Of a DNA stretch of 64,000 bases, positions 1 through 8,684 are shown one piece after another. The stretch is from Lacibacter sediminis. GTDB lineage: Bacteria; Bacteroidota; Bacteroidia; Chitinophagales; Chitinophagaceae. How positions within the stretch are numbered: position 1 is the first letter of the stretch; every line of letters starts with the position of its first letter. Under the pieces are notes generated by a model that was not told the DNA's origin, did not search any database, and saw nothing but the letters and a program-made list of their open reading frames with translations. The DNA is taken from NCBI RefSeq assembly GCF_014168535.1, contig NZ_CP060007.1, forward strand, positions 1,674,001 to 1,738,000, in the 5' to 3' direction. A program made the translations under genes and the position numbers.

Positions 1-1
1 A

Positions 2-1012
2 AGAGCAACAAAAACTGCGGCATTAGCTTTGCGATCAAGAATGTTATTGTATGCTGCAAGTCCGTTGTATAACACAACGAATGATGTAAGCAAATGGCAA
101 CTGGCAGCGAATACAGCAAAGGCCTTGATTGATTCAAATAAACACCAACTTATTTCTCCTTATACCAACATCTTTAATTTTGGTGCAGCAGCTTATAACA
201 ATGAAGTGATTTTTGCAACACAGGCATCCAACAGAAATGATATTGAGATCAATAATGCGCCTATCAGTTATGATGGTGCAAGAGGCCGCACAAATCCTAT
301 TCAGGAATTTGTAGATGCGTTTGAAATGACGAATGGCAAAACAATCACTGATCCTACTTCAGGATATAATCCTAACAACCCCTACAATGCACGTGATCCA
401 CGTCTTGCATTGACTGTTAATTACAACACACGTGTATTTAAAGGTCGTGCTGTAGAAACATTTGTTGGTGGTAACGATGGGTTGAACAGAAATACCAACG
501 CCACACGTACCGGTTATTATATGCGTAAATTTTTAAGCGAAGCAGTCACATGGAATCAGGCATCGAATACCAGTGCAAGACGCCCCTGGGTTTTGTTTCG
601 CTATGCAGAAGTATTGCTCAACTATGCAGAAGCACTCAACGAAGCACAGGGACCGGTTGCTGATGTGTATACAAATGTAAATCGTGTTCGTGCACGTTCA
701 GGTGTGGCCATGCCTGCATTGCCTGCCGGTTTAACGAAAGATCAGATGCGCCTACGTATCCAAAACGAACGCAGAATTGAATTGTGTTTTGAAGGTCACC
801 GTTTCTTTGATGTACGTCGTTGGAAATTGGGCGAAGCCTTATTAAATACACCTGTAACAGGTATGCGTATTACAAAAGATGCGAATAACGTATTGCAATA
901 CGAACGTTTCCAGGTAGAGAACAGAGTATTTCTTGCAAGGAATTATCTCTATCCATTTTCACAAAACGATATTAACCGCCAACCGGCATTGATTCAAAAC
1001 ACAGGCTACTAA
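2..1012 (+). CDS. SusD/RagB family outer-membrane glycan-binding lipoprotein, 5'-truncated by window edge
   Basis: This is the C-terminal part of a SusD-type protein, the surface lipoprotein that caps a SusC TonB-dependent channel and binds oligosaccharides. The reading frame is open from base 2, and the residues before the first possible start (a TTG at 29) continue the family pattern RATKTAALALRSRMLLYAASPLYN-like helix, so the true start lies outside the window. Later family hallmarks are the helix with FRYAEVLLNYAEALNEAQG and the block NERRIELCFEGHRFFDVRRWK near the end. It stops 11 bases before the GH10 gene, so it probably heads or sits inside the same transcript; its SusC partner would be just upstream of the window. 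The family call is firm; the ligand is unknown, though the neighbours suggest a xylan-type or galactan-type glycan. Confidence 0.93.
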   Translation, partial: RATKTAALALRSRMLLYAASPLYNTTNDVSKWQLAANTAKALIDSNKHQLISPYTNIFNFGAAAYNNEVIFATQASNRNDIEINNAPISYDGARGRTNPIQEFVDAFEMTNGKTITDPTSGYNPNNPYNARDPRLALTVNYNTRVFKGRAVETFVGGNDGLNRNTNATRTGYYMRKFLSEAVTWNQASNTSARRPWVLFRYAEVLLNYAEALNEAQGPVADVYTNVNRVRARSGVAMPALPAGLTKDQMRLRIQNERRIELCFEGHRFFDVRRWKLGEALLNTPVTGMRITKDANNVLQYERFQVENRVFLARNYLYPFSQNDINRQPALIQNTGY

Positions 1013-1023
1013 AATCTATTTCA

Positions 1024-2091
1024 ATGAAACGAATTATTTATGCAATCGTAGTATTGCTGCTGGTATCGTCATGCAAAAAAGGAAGTAAGCCCGGAGGTAC
1101 AACTGTGCCGGTTATTCCTGCATCGGATACCAGTTTACAGAAAATGCTGCCGTTTAAGTTTGGAGGCGCAGTAAACATCAATCTGCTCCGTACAAATACA
1201 AAGTATGCTGATGTTGCAAAGCATGAGTATAACAGTATCACTGCAGAAAATGCCATGAAGTTTGGCGCATTGCATCCGCAGGAGAATACATATAACTGGA
1301 CCGATGCTGATTACCTCGTAAATTTTGCACAAACAAATGGTGCAAAGAGAGTGCATGGTCATACGCTCATCTGGCATCAATCGTTACCATCATGGGTTAC
1401 AAATTACTCCGGTGATTCTGCAGCGTTTGAAAACATCATGAAGACACATATTCAAACAGTGGTAACTCGTTTCAAAGGAAAAGTTACTTCCTGGGATGTG
1501 GTGAACGAAGCATTTGAAGATAGCGGCGTATTGCGTAACAGCATCTGGCGACAAAAATTAGGTGATGATTATATTGCCCGTTGTTTCCAGTATGCCAATC
1601 AAGCCGATCCTGATGCGATCCTTTTTTATAATGATTATGGGCATGAATACAGTTCAGCAAAACGTACTGCCATTACAAATATGATCACCGATTTTAAGAA
1701 TCGTGGAATACCAATTCATGGAACAGGCATGCAGTTTCATATGACGGTAACGCAAAGCGATGCTAACATAAGTACTGCAATCAATGCTGCTGCAGCTACA
1801 GGATTAAAAGTCCATATCGCAGAACTTGATATAAGGTTGAATAATGACAAAGTACAGGGTTTAACATTTACAACGGCCATGGCAACACAACAGGCTGCCA
1901 AGTATGGTTATGTTGTAAAAACATTTAACGCAATACCTGCAGCTCAAAAATATGGTATCACTACCTGGAATGTAGGCGATGCTGATTCGTGGGTTCCGGG
2001 ATGGTTAGGTGCTCCTGATTGGCCATTACCATTTGATGCGGTATATAAGCGTAAGCCTGCTTATTACTCCATTATCAACGCAGTAAAATAA
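1024..2091 (+). CDS. GH10 endo-beta-1,4-xylanase, lipoprotein
   Basis: A single-domain glycoside hydrolase family 10 enzyme of 355 residues, expected to cut beta-1,4-xylan internally with retention of configuration. The N-terminus is a lipoprotein signal (KRIIYAIVVLLLVSSC), so the enzyme is probably lipid-anchored at the cell surface or in the periplasm. The GH10 barrel shows HGHTLIWHQSLPSW near residue 117, the acid/base motif WDVVNEAF with Glu162, and the nucleophile motif IAELDI with Glu267; TTWNVGDADSW near the end is the usual strand-8 block. The length fits a catalytic domain without binding modules. It follows the SusD gene by 11 bases and precedes a GH2 gene by 34, so an operon is likely. 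The family assignment is firm; xylan as substrate is inferred from the family. Confidence 0.95.
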   Translation: MKRIIYAIVVLLLVSSCKKGSKPGGTTVPVIPASDTSLQKMLPFKFGGAVNINLLRTNTKYADVAKHEYNSITAENAMKFGALHPQENTYNWTDADYLVNFAQTNGAKRVHGHTLIWHQSLPSWVTNYSGDSAAFENIMKTHIQTVVTRFKGKVTSWDVVNEAFEDSGVLRNSIWRQKLGDDYIARCFQYANQADPDAILFYNDYGHEYSSAKRTAITNMITDFKNRGIPIHGTGMQFHMTVTQSDANISTAINAAAATGLKVHIAELDIRLNNDKVQGLTFTTAMATQQAAKYGYVVKTFNAIPAAQKYGITTWNVGDADSWVPGWLGAPDWPLPFDAVYKRKPAYYSIINAVK

Positions 2092-2125
2092 GAACAAGTA
2101 ATTAACAGCGATAACAGTATTTATT

Positions 2126-3964
2126 ATGAAAGGAAAGAACAGGATTGCAAATTTATTTCTGACAGCAATTGTTTTGTGCTCTTTTTTAGTTAAGGGGTTG
2201 AGCCAAAACAATATGCTGCAGAATATTTATGGGCGAACGCATCTCAGCTTAAATGGGCGATGGAATTATATCATTGATCCTTATGAAATGGGTTATTACG
2301 ATTACCGCCACACACCTTTTGACCAATCGGCAACAGGCAAAGGCGGTTTTTATGATGACCGCCAACAGAAAGATAAAGGTGAGCTGATTGAATACGATTT
2401 TACTTTATCGCCCAACATGAAAGTACCCGGCGATTGGAATTCTCAATCTGATAAGTTGGAATTTTATGAAGGCACAATCTGGCTTCGTCAAAAATTTAAA
2501 GCAGACCCAAAAGCAAATAAAAAATATTTTCTCTACTTCGGCGCAGTAAACTATGAAGCACATGTGTACCTCAACGGAAAGAAGTTAGGTATTCATAAAG
2601 GTGGGTTTACTCCATTTCAATTTGATGTTACAGGCAAACTCACAAAGGGAGAAAACTTTGTGGTAGTAAAAGCAGACAATACCCGTCACCAGGATGAAAT
2701 ACCAACCGTTAATACTGATTGGTGGAACTATGGTGGTATAACCCGTGATGTATTGCTGGCAGAAGTGCCCACTACTTATATTGCTGATTATAAAATTCAA
2801 CTGGCAAAAGGAAATTTAAACCGTATTGAAGGATTTGTACAGCTTGCCGGAGTTGAAACGTCTCAAACAGTAACCATCAGTATTCCTGAAGCAGGCATCA
2901 GGCAATCTGTTGTTACTGATGCAAAAGGAAGAGCAGTGGTAACCATTCCTGTTAAGAAATTAAATTACTGGACACCGGAAAGCCCAAAACTATATACGGT
3001 TGAAATTGCGGGGGCCGTTGATAAAATAACAGATCGTATTGGTTTCCGCACAATCGAAACAAAAGGACAGGACATTTTATTGAATGGCAAATCTGTTTTC
3101 CTGCGTGGCATTTCATTGCATGATGAAAATCCATTGATCCCCGGTCGCTTAAGAGGACAAGGCGATATGCGTATGATGTTGCAGTGGGCAAAAGAACTCA
3201 ATTGTAATTATGTGCGGCTTGCACATTATCCGCATAGCGAAGAAATGGTACGTCTTGCAGATGAAATGGGTTTGATGGTATGGGCCGAAGTGCCTGTGTA
3301 CTGGACCATCTCATGGGAAAACCCTGCAACCTTTGCGAATGCACAACAGCAGTTGAGTGATCTCATCATTCGTGACAAAAACCGTTCAAGTGTTATCATT
3401 TGGTCGGTAGGAAACGAGACACCATTAAGCGATCCACGTAATTTATTTATGGGCAAGCTGGTATCAACTGCACGTTCGTTGGATGATACAAGATTAGTGG
3501 CAGCTGCATTGGAAATTCATCGCAATGGAAGTAATGTGGTAGTGGAAGATCCATTGGGTGATAAGCTTGATCTTGTAAGCTTCAACGAATATGCTGGTTG
3601 GTATTGGAGTAACACAAAAGATATGTTGAATTATAAATTCGATATTAAGTATAACAAACCTGTTGTGATCACCGAGTTTGGTGCAGATGCATTGGGTGGT
3701 TATCATGCAGATGATGAAACAAGATGGAGCGAAGAGTACCAGGAGCTGTTATACAAAAATCAATTCACAATGCTGACTGCAATCAGCGGTCTTCGTGGAA
3801 TGACGCCGTGGATATTAACCGACTTCCGCTCTCCCCGCCGGCAGCACCCTTACTTTCAGGATTACTGGAACCGTAAAGGATTGATTTCAGAAACAGGGAA
3901 AAAGAAAAAAGCATTCCATATTTTAAAAGCATTTTATGATGACATGCAGAATAAATACAAGTAA
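2126..3964 (+). CDS. GH2 glycoside hydrolase (beta-glucuronidase/beta-galactosidase type)
   Basis: A secreted GH2 enzyme of 612 residues. A signal peptide ends near residue 27 (KGLSQ). The order is a jelly-roll sugar-binding domain starting LNGRWNYIIDPYEMGYYDYR, an immunoglobulin-like domain, and a TIM barrel. The barrel has ISLHDENP, NYVRLAHYPHSEEM, the acid/base motif IIWSVGNET with Glu431, and the nucleophile motif VVITEFGAD with Glu517. The length and the short C-terminus resemble bacterial beta-glucuronidases more than long beta-galactosidases, but the sequence does not decide between galactoside, glucuronide and other beta-linked substrates. It is an exo-acting enzyme by family habit, so it would trim oligomers in the periplasm. 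It overlaps the next gene by 29 bases, which supports translation from one mRNA. Confidence 0.9.
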   Translation: MKGKNRIANLFLTAIVLCSFLVKGLSQNNMLQNIYGRTHLSLNGRWNYIIDPYEMGYYDYRHTPFDQSATGKGGFYDDRQQKDKGELIEYDFTLSPNMKVPGDWNSQSDKLEFYEGTIWLRQKFKADPKANKKYFLYFGAVNYEAHVYLNGKKLGIHKGGFTPFQFDVTGKLTKGENFVVVKADNTRHQDEIPTVNTDWWNYGGITRDVLLAEVPTTYIADYKIQLAKGNLNRIEGFVQLAGVETSQTVTISIPEAGIRQSVVTDAKGRAVVTIPVKKLNYWTPESPKLYTVEIAGAVDKITDRIGFRTIETKGQDILLNGKSVFLRGISLHDENPLIPGRLRGQGDMRMMLQWAKELNCNYVRLAHYPHSEEMVRLADEMGLMVWAEVPVYWTISWENPATFANAQQQLSDLIIRDKNRSSVIIWSVGNETPLSDPRNLFMGKLVSTARSLDDTRLVAAALEIHRNGSNVVVEDPLGDKLDLVSFNEYAGWYWSNTKDMLNYKFDIKYNKPVVITEFGADALGGYHADDETRWSEEYQELLYKNQFTMLTAISGLRGMTPWILTDFRSPRRQHPYFQDYWNRKGLISETGKKKKAFHILKAFYDDMQNKYK

Positions 3965-5375
3965 ACTGATTCTTGTAGCAGTGTGTTTGCTGTTACAGCT
4001 ATCCACCAAACTGATCGCACAGGCTTCTGCTGAGTATACATTGAAAGTAGAATCGATGGTGGCGAACAGTGAAAAGAAAGTCTATGGTCAGTGGAAATGG
4101 TATCCAACAAGATCCATACAAACACTTAACAGCTTTCAACCAAAGGCCAATGTGAAGCTCAATCAATATGGTGCACGTACTGATATGAAGTTGAAGGCAA
4201 CCGGTTTTTTCAGAGCAGAAAAAGTGAAAGGACGGTGGTGGATCGTTGATCCAACCGGACATCCCATGATCAACATTGCGTTGAATAATGTCGCCACTGC
4301 TGCATCAGACAGCAGCAGAGAATTGATGATGAAACAGTTTGGCAGTAAAGAAAAATGGGCAGCTGCAACAAAGCAACAAATGATCGATCTTGGCTATAAT
4401 GCATTGGGAGCATGGTCCGATAATGAATCGTTTCAAAAGCTAAGTGATCAGCAACAAAAGCCTTTTTCTTATACCATCATCAAGGGATTTATGAGTGATT
4501 ATGGACGTAAGAAAGGGCAGACCTATCAATTGCCCGGTCATACCGGTTATCCTGATAATACCATTTTTGTATTTGATCCTGAGTTTGAAGCTTTTTGTGA
4601 TGAGTATGCAAAACAATTGGCAGCGAACAAGAATGATAAAAATCTCTTTGGTTATTTCTCTGATAATGAAATGCCGTTTCAGCGTTTATCATTGGATCGT
4701 TACCTCGCCAAGAAAGATTCAACTGATCATGGTTGTGTAGCAGCAAAAAAATGGTTACAGGAAAAAGGTCTTACAATTGCACAGATCACTGATAAAGAGC
4801 GTCATGAATTTTTAGGTGTAATGGCTGATCGTTATTATTCCATTGTTTCAAAAGCAATTAAGAAATACGATCCCAATCATCTTTATCTCGGCAGCCGTTT
4901 TCACTCTTACGAAAAGAAAGTGGCTGAAGTGTTTCAGGCAGCAGGAAAATATGTGGATGTTATTGCGGTGAACTATTACCGTGAGTGGACGCCTTTGCAG
5001 GAAGATGTAGTGAATTGGGAAAAATGGAGCGGCAGGCCTTTTATCATTACAGAATGGTACACAAAAGGGGAGGACAGTGGTATGCCCAACTATTCCGGTG
5101 CAGGCTGGATTGTTCGTACGCAAAAAGATCGTGGACTGTTTTATCAGAATTTCACATTGGCTTTATTGGAATCAAAAAACTGCGTGGGATTTCATTGGTT
5201 CAAGTACCAGGATAATGATCCTTCTAATTTAAAGACTGATCCATCGAACAGAGATGCGAATAAAGGAATTGTAACACTTGGTTATTCGTTGTACAGCGAT
5301 CTTACCGAGAAAATGAAAGAGTTAAATACAAACGTCTATCAGCTGATTGATTTTTTTGATCAACGTAATCAATAA
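3936..5375 (+). CDS. Agarase-like clan GH-A glycoside hydrolase (GH50-like)
   Basis: A secreted retaining glycoside hydrolase of 479 residues. A signal peptide runs to about residue 29 (KLIAQ). The barrel opens with ATGFFRAEKVKGRWWIVDPTGHP, a block typical of Bacteroidota proteins annotated as beta-agarase or GH50-like. The probable acid/base is Glu245 in YFSDNEMPF and the probable nucleophile is Glu373 in IITEWYTKG, which gives the two-glutamate layout of clan GH-A. The start at 3936 lies 29 bases inside the upstream GH2 gene and is the only one that gives a clean signal peptide. The last 107 codons are repeated about 14.5 kb downstream as a gene fragment (19841-20163). The clan is well supported; agar as a substrate is a family-level guess, and exo-galactosidase action on another galactan is also possible. 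Confidence 0.8.
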   Translation: MMTCRINTSKLILVAVCLLLQLSTKLIAQASAEYTLKVESMVANSEKKVYGQWKWYPTRSIQTLNSFQPKANVKLNQYGARTDMKLKATGFFRAEKVKGRWWIVDPTGHPMINIALNNVATAASDSSRELMMKQFGSKEKWAAATKQQMIDLGYNALGAWSDNESFQKLSDQQQKPFSYTIIKGFMSDYGRKKGQTYQLPGHTGYPDNTIFVFDPEFEAFCDEYAKQLAANKNDKNLFGYFSDNEMPFQRLSLDRYLAKKDSTDHGCVAAKKWLQEKGLTIAQITDKERHEFLGVMADRYYSIVSKAIKKYDPNHLYLGSRFHSYEKKVAEVFQAAGKYVDVIAVNYYREWTPLQEDVVNWEKWSGRPFIITEWYTKGEDSGMPNYSGAGWIVRTQKDRGLFYQNFTLALLESKNCVGFHWFKYQDNDPSNLKTDPSNRDANKGIVTLGYSLYSDLTEKMKELNTNVYQLIDFFDQRNQ

Positions 5376-5443
5376 TAAGATTCCAGGTTGTACCGTACGA
5401 ACGAAAGGATAAACCTGACAGTAAAGCGATCGGATACACAATA

Positions 5444-5471
5444 AAAAGGGTTTCAGCAATGGAGCCCTTTT
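5444..5471 (+). terminator. Stem-loop terminator after the agarase-like gene
   Basis: Arms AAAAGGG and CCCTTTT enclose a 14-base loop (5451-5464), about 70 bases past the stop codon at 5375. The arm ends in a short T run. A close copy of the whole hairpin lies at 5693-5723. Probable Rho-independent terminator of the first locus. Confidence 0.55.
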
Positions 5472-5692
5472 GTCTTACACAGATTCCTTTTGTCCTCAAT
5501 TGGCTTTCATACTTCAATATCATTTTTTTGCAAATCAACATTTGTAGTTTTGTTCTGCAAGTGAAATGATGTGTAGTAAATGGGTGATGTTTCACTGAGG
5601 GGGAAGTTTTTAAGGCATTGATATAGGTATGTAATTGGATGTTAACAGTTTTCAATTTGAAGTTTAAATCCTGACGAGGTTACAACCAATAC

Positions 5693-5723
5693 AAAAGGGT
5701 TTTAGCAATAGAGCCCTTTTTTT
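5693..5723 (+). terminator. Second copy of the AAAAGGG stem-loop, with longer T tract
   Basis: Arms AAAAGGG (5693-5699) and CCCTTTT (5714-5720) followed by more T. The loop differs from the first copy at only three or so bases, so the two hairpins are duplicates of one element rather than independent terminators. Confidence 0.55.
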
Positions 5724-6200
5724 GTTTCTTTTAATAGTTAGTACCCTAGACGTTATTGAACCACGAATTGGCAAGAATTTGCACTAAAAATGAATGTATT
5801 AGCCACACCCGCCGACTCTTATCTAAATACTCGATTTGCTGTGGCGTGTTGCTGTTAAAAGTGTTTTAATGGCCGACCAGTGCACATCAACCGGCAGCAT
5901 TTATATTAATACAATCGGCATTTTAACTCTTGGGTTGCCCTTACAAAAATAAATTTCCTATCGCTTGGGGTAAAACAGCACGGTTGTTAGTCTACTATCA
6001 AAGTTTTCAAAAGCATTTCGCTTGCTTACTACTATTTTTTGCCAGCGCTCGTGGCAAAAGAAAAGTAGACAGTTGTTGTATACGTCTTGAACACCCAAAA
6101 AGATGATAGAAAAAGTAATAATACCCAGTAAAGTAGAACACAGCTTTTTATTTCTAATAGATTGCTCAACAAATTCAATTGACAATAAAAAAATAAGACA

Positions 6201-6653
6201 ATGAGGAAAACAGCAGTATTACTCGTGTTGCTATTGTCGGGCTTTTTTGCCGATGCTCAAATACAGAACCCTGTAAAATGGAGTTACACGTTAAAAAAAG
6301 TAAATGCCACTACGTACGAAGTGCATATTACGGCAACGATTGAAAAAGGCTGGCATCTCTATTCACAAACAACACCTGAAGGCGGACCGATACCAACAAC
6401 CATTAATTTTTCAAAGAACCCTTTGGTAACATTGGTGGGTACTGCGAAAGAAGAAGGTAAGCTGGAGCAACGCCATGAAAAATTGTTTGGAGTGGATGTA
6501 AAACAGTTTTCCAACACGGTAAAATTTGTGCAAGCCATTAAAGTAAAAGCGAAAGTAAAAACAGCGGTAACAGGTATCGTTGAGTTTATGGTGTGTAATG
6601 ATTCGCAGTGTTTGCCACCGACAAGTAATAAATTTTCATTGCCCATTCAATAG
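6201..6653 (+). CDS. Free-standing DsbD N-terminal-domain protein
   Basis: A 150-residue exported protein with a signal peptide ending at about residue 20 (FFADAQ). The rest is one immunoglobulin-like DsbD alpha domain: EKGWHLYSQTTPEGG and the closing VEFMVCNDSQCLPP are the recognisable blocks, and the two cysteines in CNDSQC match the redox pair of that domain. In DsbD this domain passes electrons from the membrane part to periplasmic thiol partners. Here it is encoded alone, six bases before a complete dsbD-like gene, so it is likely an extra electron acceptor or a chaperone-like partner of that protein. The domain call is good; the partner is inferred from the gene order. Confidence 0.85.
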   Translation: MRKTAVLLVLLLSGFFADAQIQNPVKWSYTLKKVNATTYEVHITATIEKGWHLYSQTTPEGGPIPTTINFSKNPLVTLVGTAKEEGKLEQRHEKLFGVDVKQFSNTVKFVQAIKVKAKVKTAVTGIVEFMVCNDSQCLPPTSNKFSLPIQ

Positions 6654-6659
6654 TAAATA

Positions 6660-8672
6660 ATGAAGAGAAGAACGATTGCAATGCTGTATCTGTTGCTTGG
6701 TTTCCTGGCAACAGCACAGTATGTGCGTGCAGAAGATTCAACGGCTGTAGCCATTGGTTACAGCAAACAACGCATCAGTGATAAAGAAGTATTGCTATCG
6801 CTGCATATCAACATCAAGCCTGGTGTTAAGTTTTTTGCTTTGCAGAAAAAGGAAGAAGATGTGTTGTTCTCAACAGTAACCTTCGATTCATCTGCAAACA
6901 ACTATTTATCCGGTACGGTTACAGAAAAAGGAACAAAGAAAACAGAGCTCGATGCAAGCACACAGGCACAGGTGGAATATTTTTCTGATTCTGTTGTGTG
7001 GGAACAAAAGATCAATGCAAATGAAGCCGATAGTTTTTTGGTAAAAGGAACCATCAATTACTTGTTTGCAAAAGGCGATGAGTATATTCCCGGAGAGCAG
7101 GCTTTTAAGTTTTTCATCAAGCCTGAACAAACTATATCAAACAACAGTACAGATGGTAACAGTGCTGTTGCTAACAGATCATTACTCTGGATTTTCTTAG
7201 CTGCCTTTGGTGGCGGACTATTGGCATTGCTTACACCTTGCGTGTATTCCATGATACCCGTTACCGTTAGCTTCTTTACCAAACGCAGTAAAACAAAAGC
7301 CGAAGGTATCCGCAATGCTTTGTATTATGCAGGATCCATTGTAGTGATCTTTACATTGCTTGGCTTTTTGGTCACCTTGATCTTTGGCCCTGCGGCATTA
7401 AATAATCTCGCCACCAACTGGATTGCCAATCTTGTATTCTTTGCACTCTTCTTAGTATTTGGATTTTCCTTTCTTGGTGCATTTGAAATCACCTTACCAT
7501 CAAGCTGGACAAACAAGAGTGATGCTAAAGCAAGTACCGGAAGTTTTCTCGGCATTTTCTTTATGGCGTTGACATTAGTGCTGGTATCATTCTCCTGCAC
7601 CGGCCCCATCATTGGTAATTTGTTAGTGCTTGCATCAAAAGGAAGTTATTTTGGTCCGCTGGTGGGTATGCTCGGCTTTTCTACTGCACTGGCATTACCG
7701 TTTGCATTGTTTGCTTTCTTTCCAAGTAAGTTGAATGTACTAGGCAAAGCCGGTGGTTGGTTGAATGCAGTGAAAGTAACACTCGGCTTTTTAGAACTTG
7801 CTCTTGCATTAAAGTTTTTATCGAATGCCGACCTGGTAAAAGGATGGCGCATATTAGACAGAGAAGTGTTCATTACGTTGTGGATCGTCATCTTTGTTTT
7901 ATTGGGTGTTTATCTTTTAGGTAAACTGAAATTTCATCATGATGATGAACTGCCGAAGAATGATTTTGGTTTGCCCTACCTCACTGTAACAAGATTAATG
8001 TTTGCGATCACTGCCTTTGCATTTGCAGTATATATGATACCAGGTTTGTTTGGTGCGCCATTGAAAAGCATCAGTGCATTTGTGCCACCGATGGGGACAC
8101 AGGATTTTGTAATGGGAGCAGGTATGCATACAAGTGCATCTTCATCAAACAGCGCAGCAAATGAACAACCTCATCCATCGAAGTACTACGAGCAAATGAA
8201 AATGTATGAACCGGAAGTGGTGACCAAGTACGGTATGATTACTTACTTTGATTATGATGAAGCCTTGGCTGTTGCACGCAAACTGAAGAAACCGTTGATG
8301 CTCGACTTCACAGGTATCAACTGTGTGAACTGCCGCAAGATGGAAGGGCAGGTGTGGAGCGATGCAGAAGTGATGAAGAAACTGAAAGAAGATTTTGTCA
8401 TTGTATCACTCTATGTGGATGTGCAGAATGTAGATCTGCAGGAAAGTGAACAGTACTTCTCCAAAGCATTGAACAAACAGGTGGAAACGCTGGGCGATAA
8501 AAATGCTGATCTGCAGGTAACGCAATACGGTGCCAACTCACAACCGTATTACTTCTTCCTCGATGCAAATGAAAAAAGGATCGTACCTGATGGTTATGGT
8601 TACGATCCGGATATTGAAAAATTCAAACAGTTGCTGGATACAGTAAAAGCAAAACATAAAGCAACGCTTTAA
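6660..8672 (+). CDS. dsbD: Thiol:disulfide interchange protein DsbD
   Basis: An inner-membrane protein of 670 residues that carries reducing power from cytoplasmic thioredoxin to the periplasm. The order is a signal peptide, an N-terminal periplasmic region (to about residue 170), a DsbD-type membrane core with about eight helices, and a C-terminal thioredoxin-like domain. The membrane cysteine pair is visible as LTPCVYSMIP (Cys194) and SFSCTGP (Cys313). The C-terminal domain has INCVNCRKM with the CxxC pair Cys555 and Cys558. The N-terminal region lacks an obvious cysteine pair, which may explain why a separate DsbD N-domain protein is encoded six bases upstream. It lies in the same direction as the cysteine-synthase-like gene that follows. 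Probable jobs are reducing periplasmic disulfides and supporting cytochrome c maturation. Confidence 0.93.
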   Translation: MKRRTIAMLYLLLGFLATAQYVRAEDSTAVAIGYSKQRISDKEVLLSLHINIKPGVKFFALQKKEEDVLFSTVTFDSSANNYLSGTVTEKGTKKTELDASTQAQVEYFSDSVVWEQKINANEADSFLVKGTINYLFAKGDEYIPGEQAFKFFIKPEQTISNNSTDGNSAVANRSLLWIFLAAFGGGLLALLTPCVYSMIPVTVSFFTKRSKTKAEGIRNALYYAGSIVVIFTLLGFLVTLIFGPAALNNLATNWIANLVFFALFLVFGFSFLGAFEITLPSSWTNKSDAKASTGSFLGIFFMALTLVLVSFSCTGPIIGNLLVLASKGSYFGPLVGMLGFSTALALPFALFAFFPSKLNVLGKAGGWLNAVKVTLGFLELALALKFLSNADLVKGWRILDREVFITLWIVIFVLLGVYLLGKLKFHHDDELPKNDFGLPYLTVTRLMFAITAFAFAVYMIPGLFGAPLKSISAFVPPMGTQDFVMGAGMHTSASSSNSAANEQPHPSKYYEQMKMYEPEVVTKYGMITYFDYDEALAVARKLKKPLMLDFTGINCVNCRKMEGQVWSDAEVMKKLKEDFVIVSLYVDVQNVDLQESEQYFSKALNKQVETLGDKNADLQVTQYGANSQPYYFFLDANEKRIVPDGYGYDPDIEKFKQLLDTVKAKHKATL

Positions 8673-8684
8673 TTAAAAGTATAA

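Larger units (their letters stand above)
5376..6200. other. 825-base spacer with no recognised gene
   Basis: This stretch separates the first glycan locus from the redox genes. It holds two related stem-loops (5444-5471 and 5693-5723). The rest has no reading frame with recognisable protein features; a 75-codon minus-strand frame at 5958-6185 has no family signature. Composition shifts around 5760-6000, where sequence such as CACCCGCCGACTC is richer in G and C than its flanks, so part of it may be a decayed insertion, but no terminal repeats or transposase remnants were seen. Confidence 0.5.

Noticed and set aside
5958..6185. A 75-codon minus-strand frame in the long spacer
   Set aside because: No recognisable domain, signal or neighbour link; probably chance.
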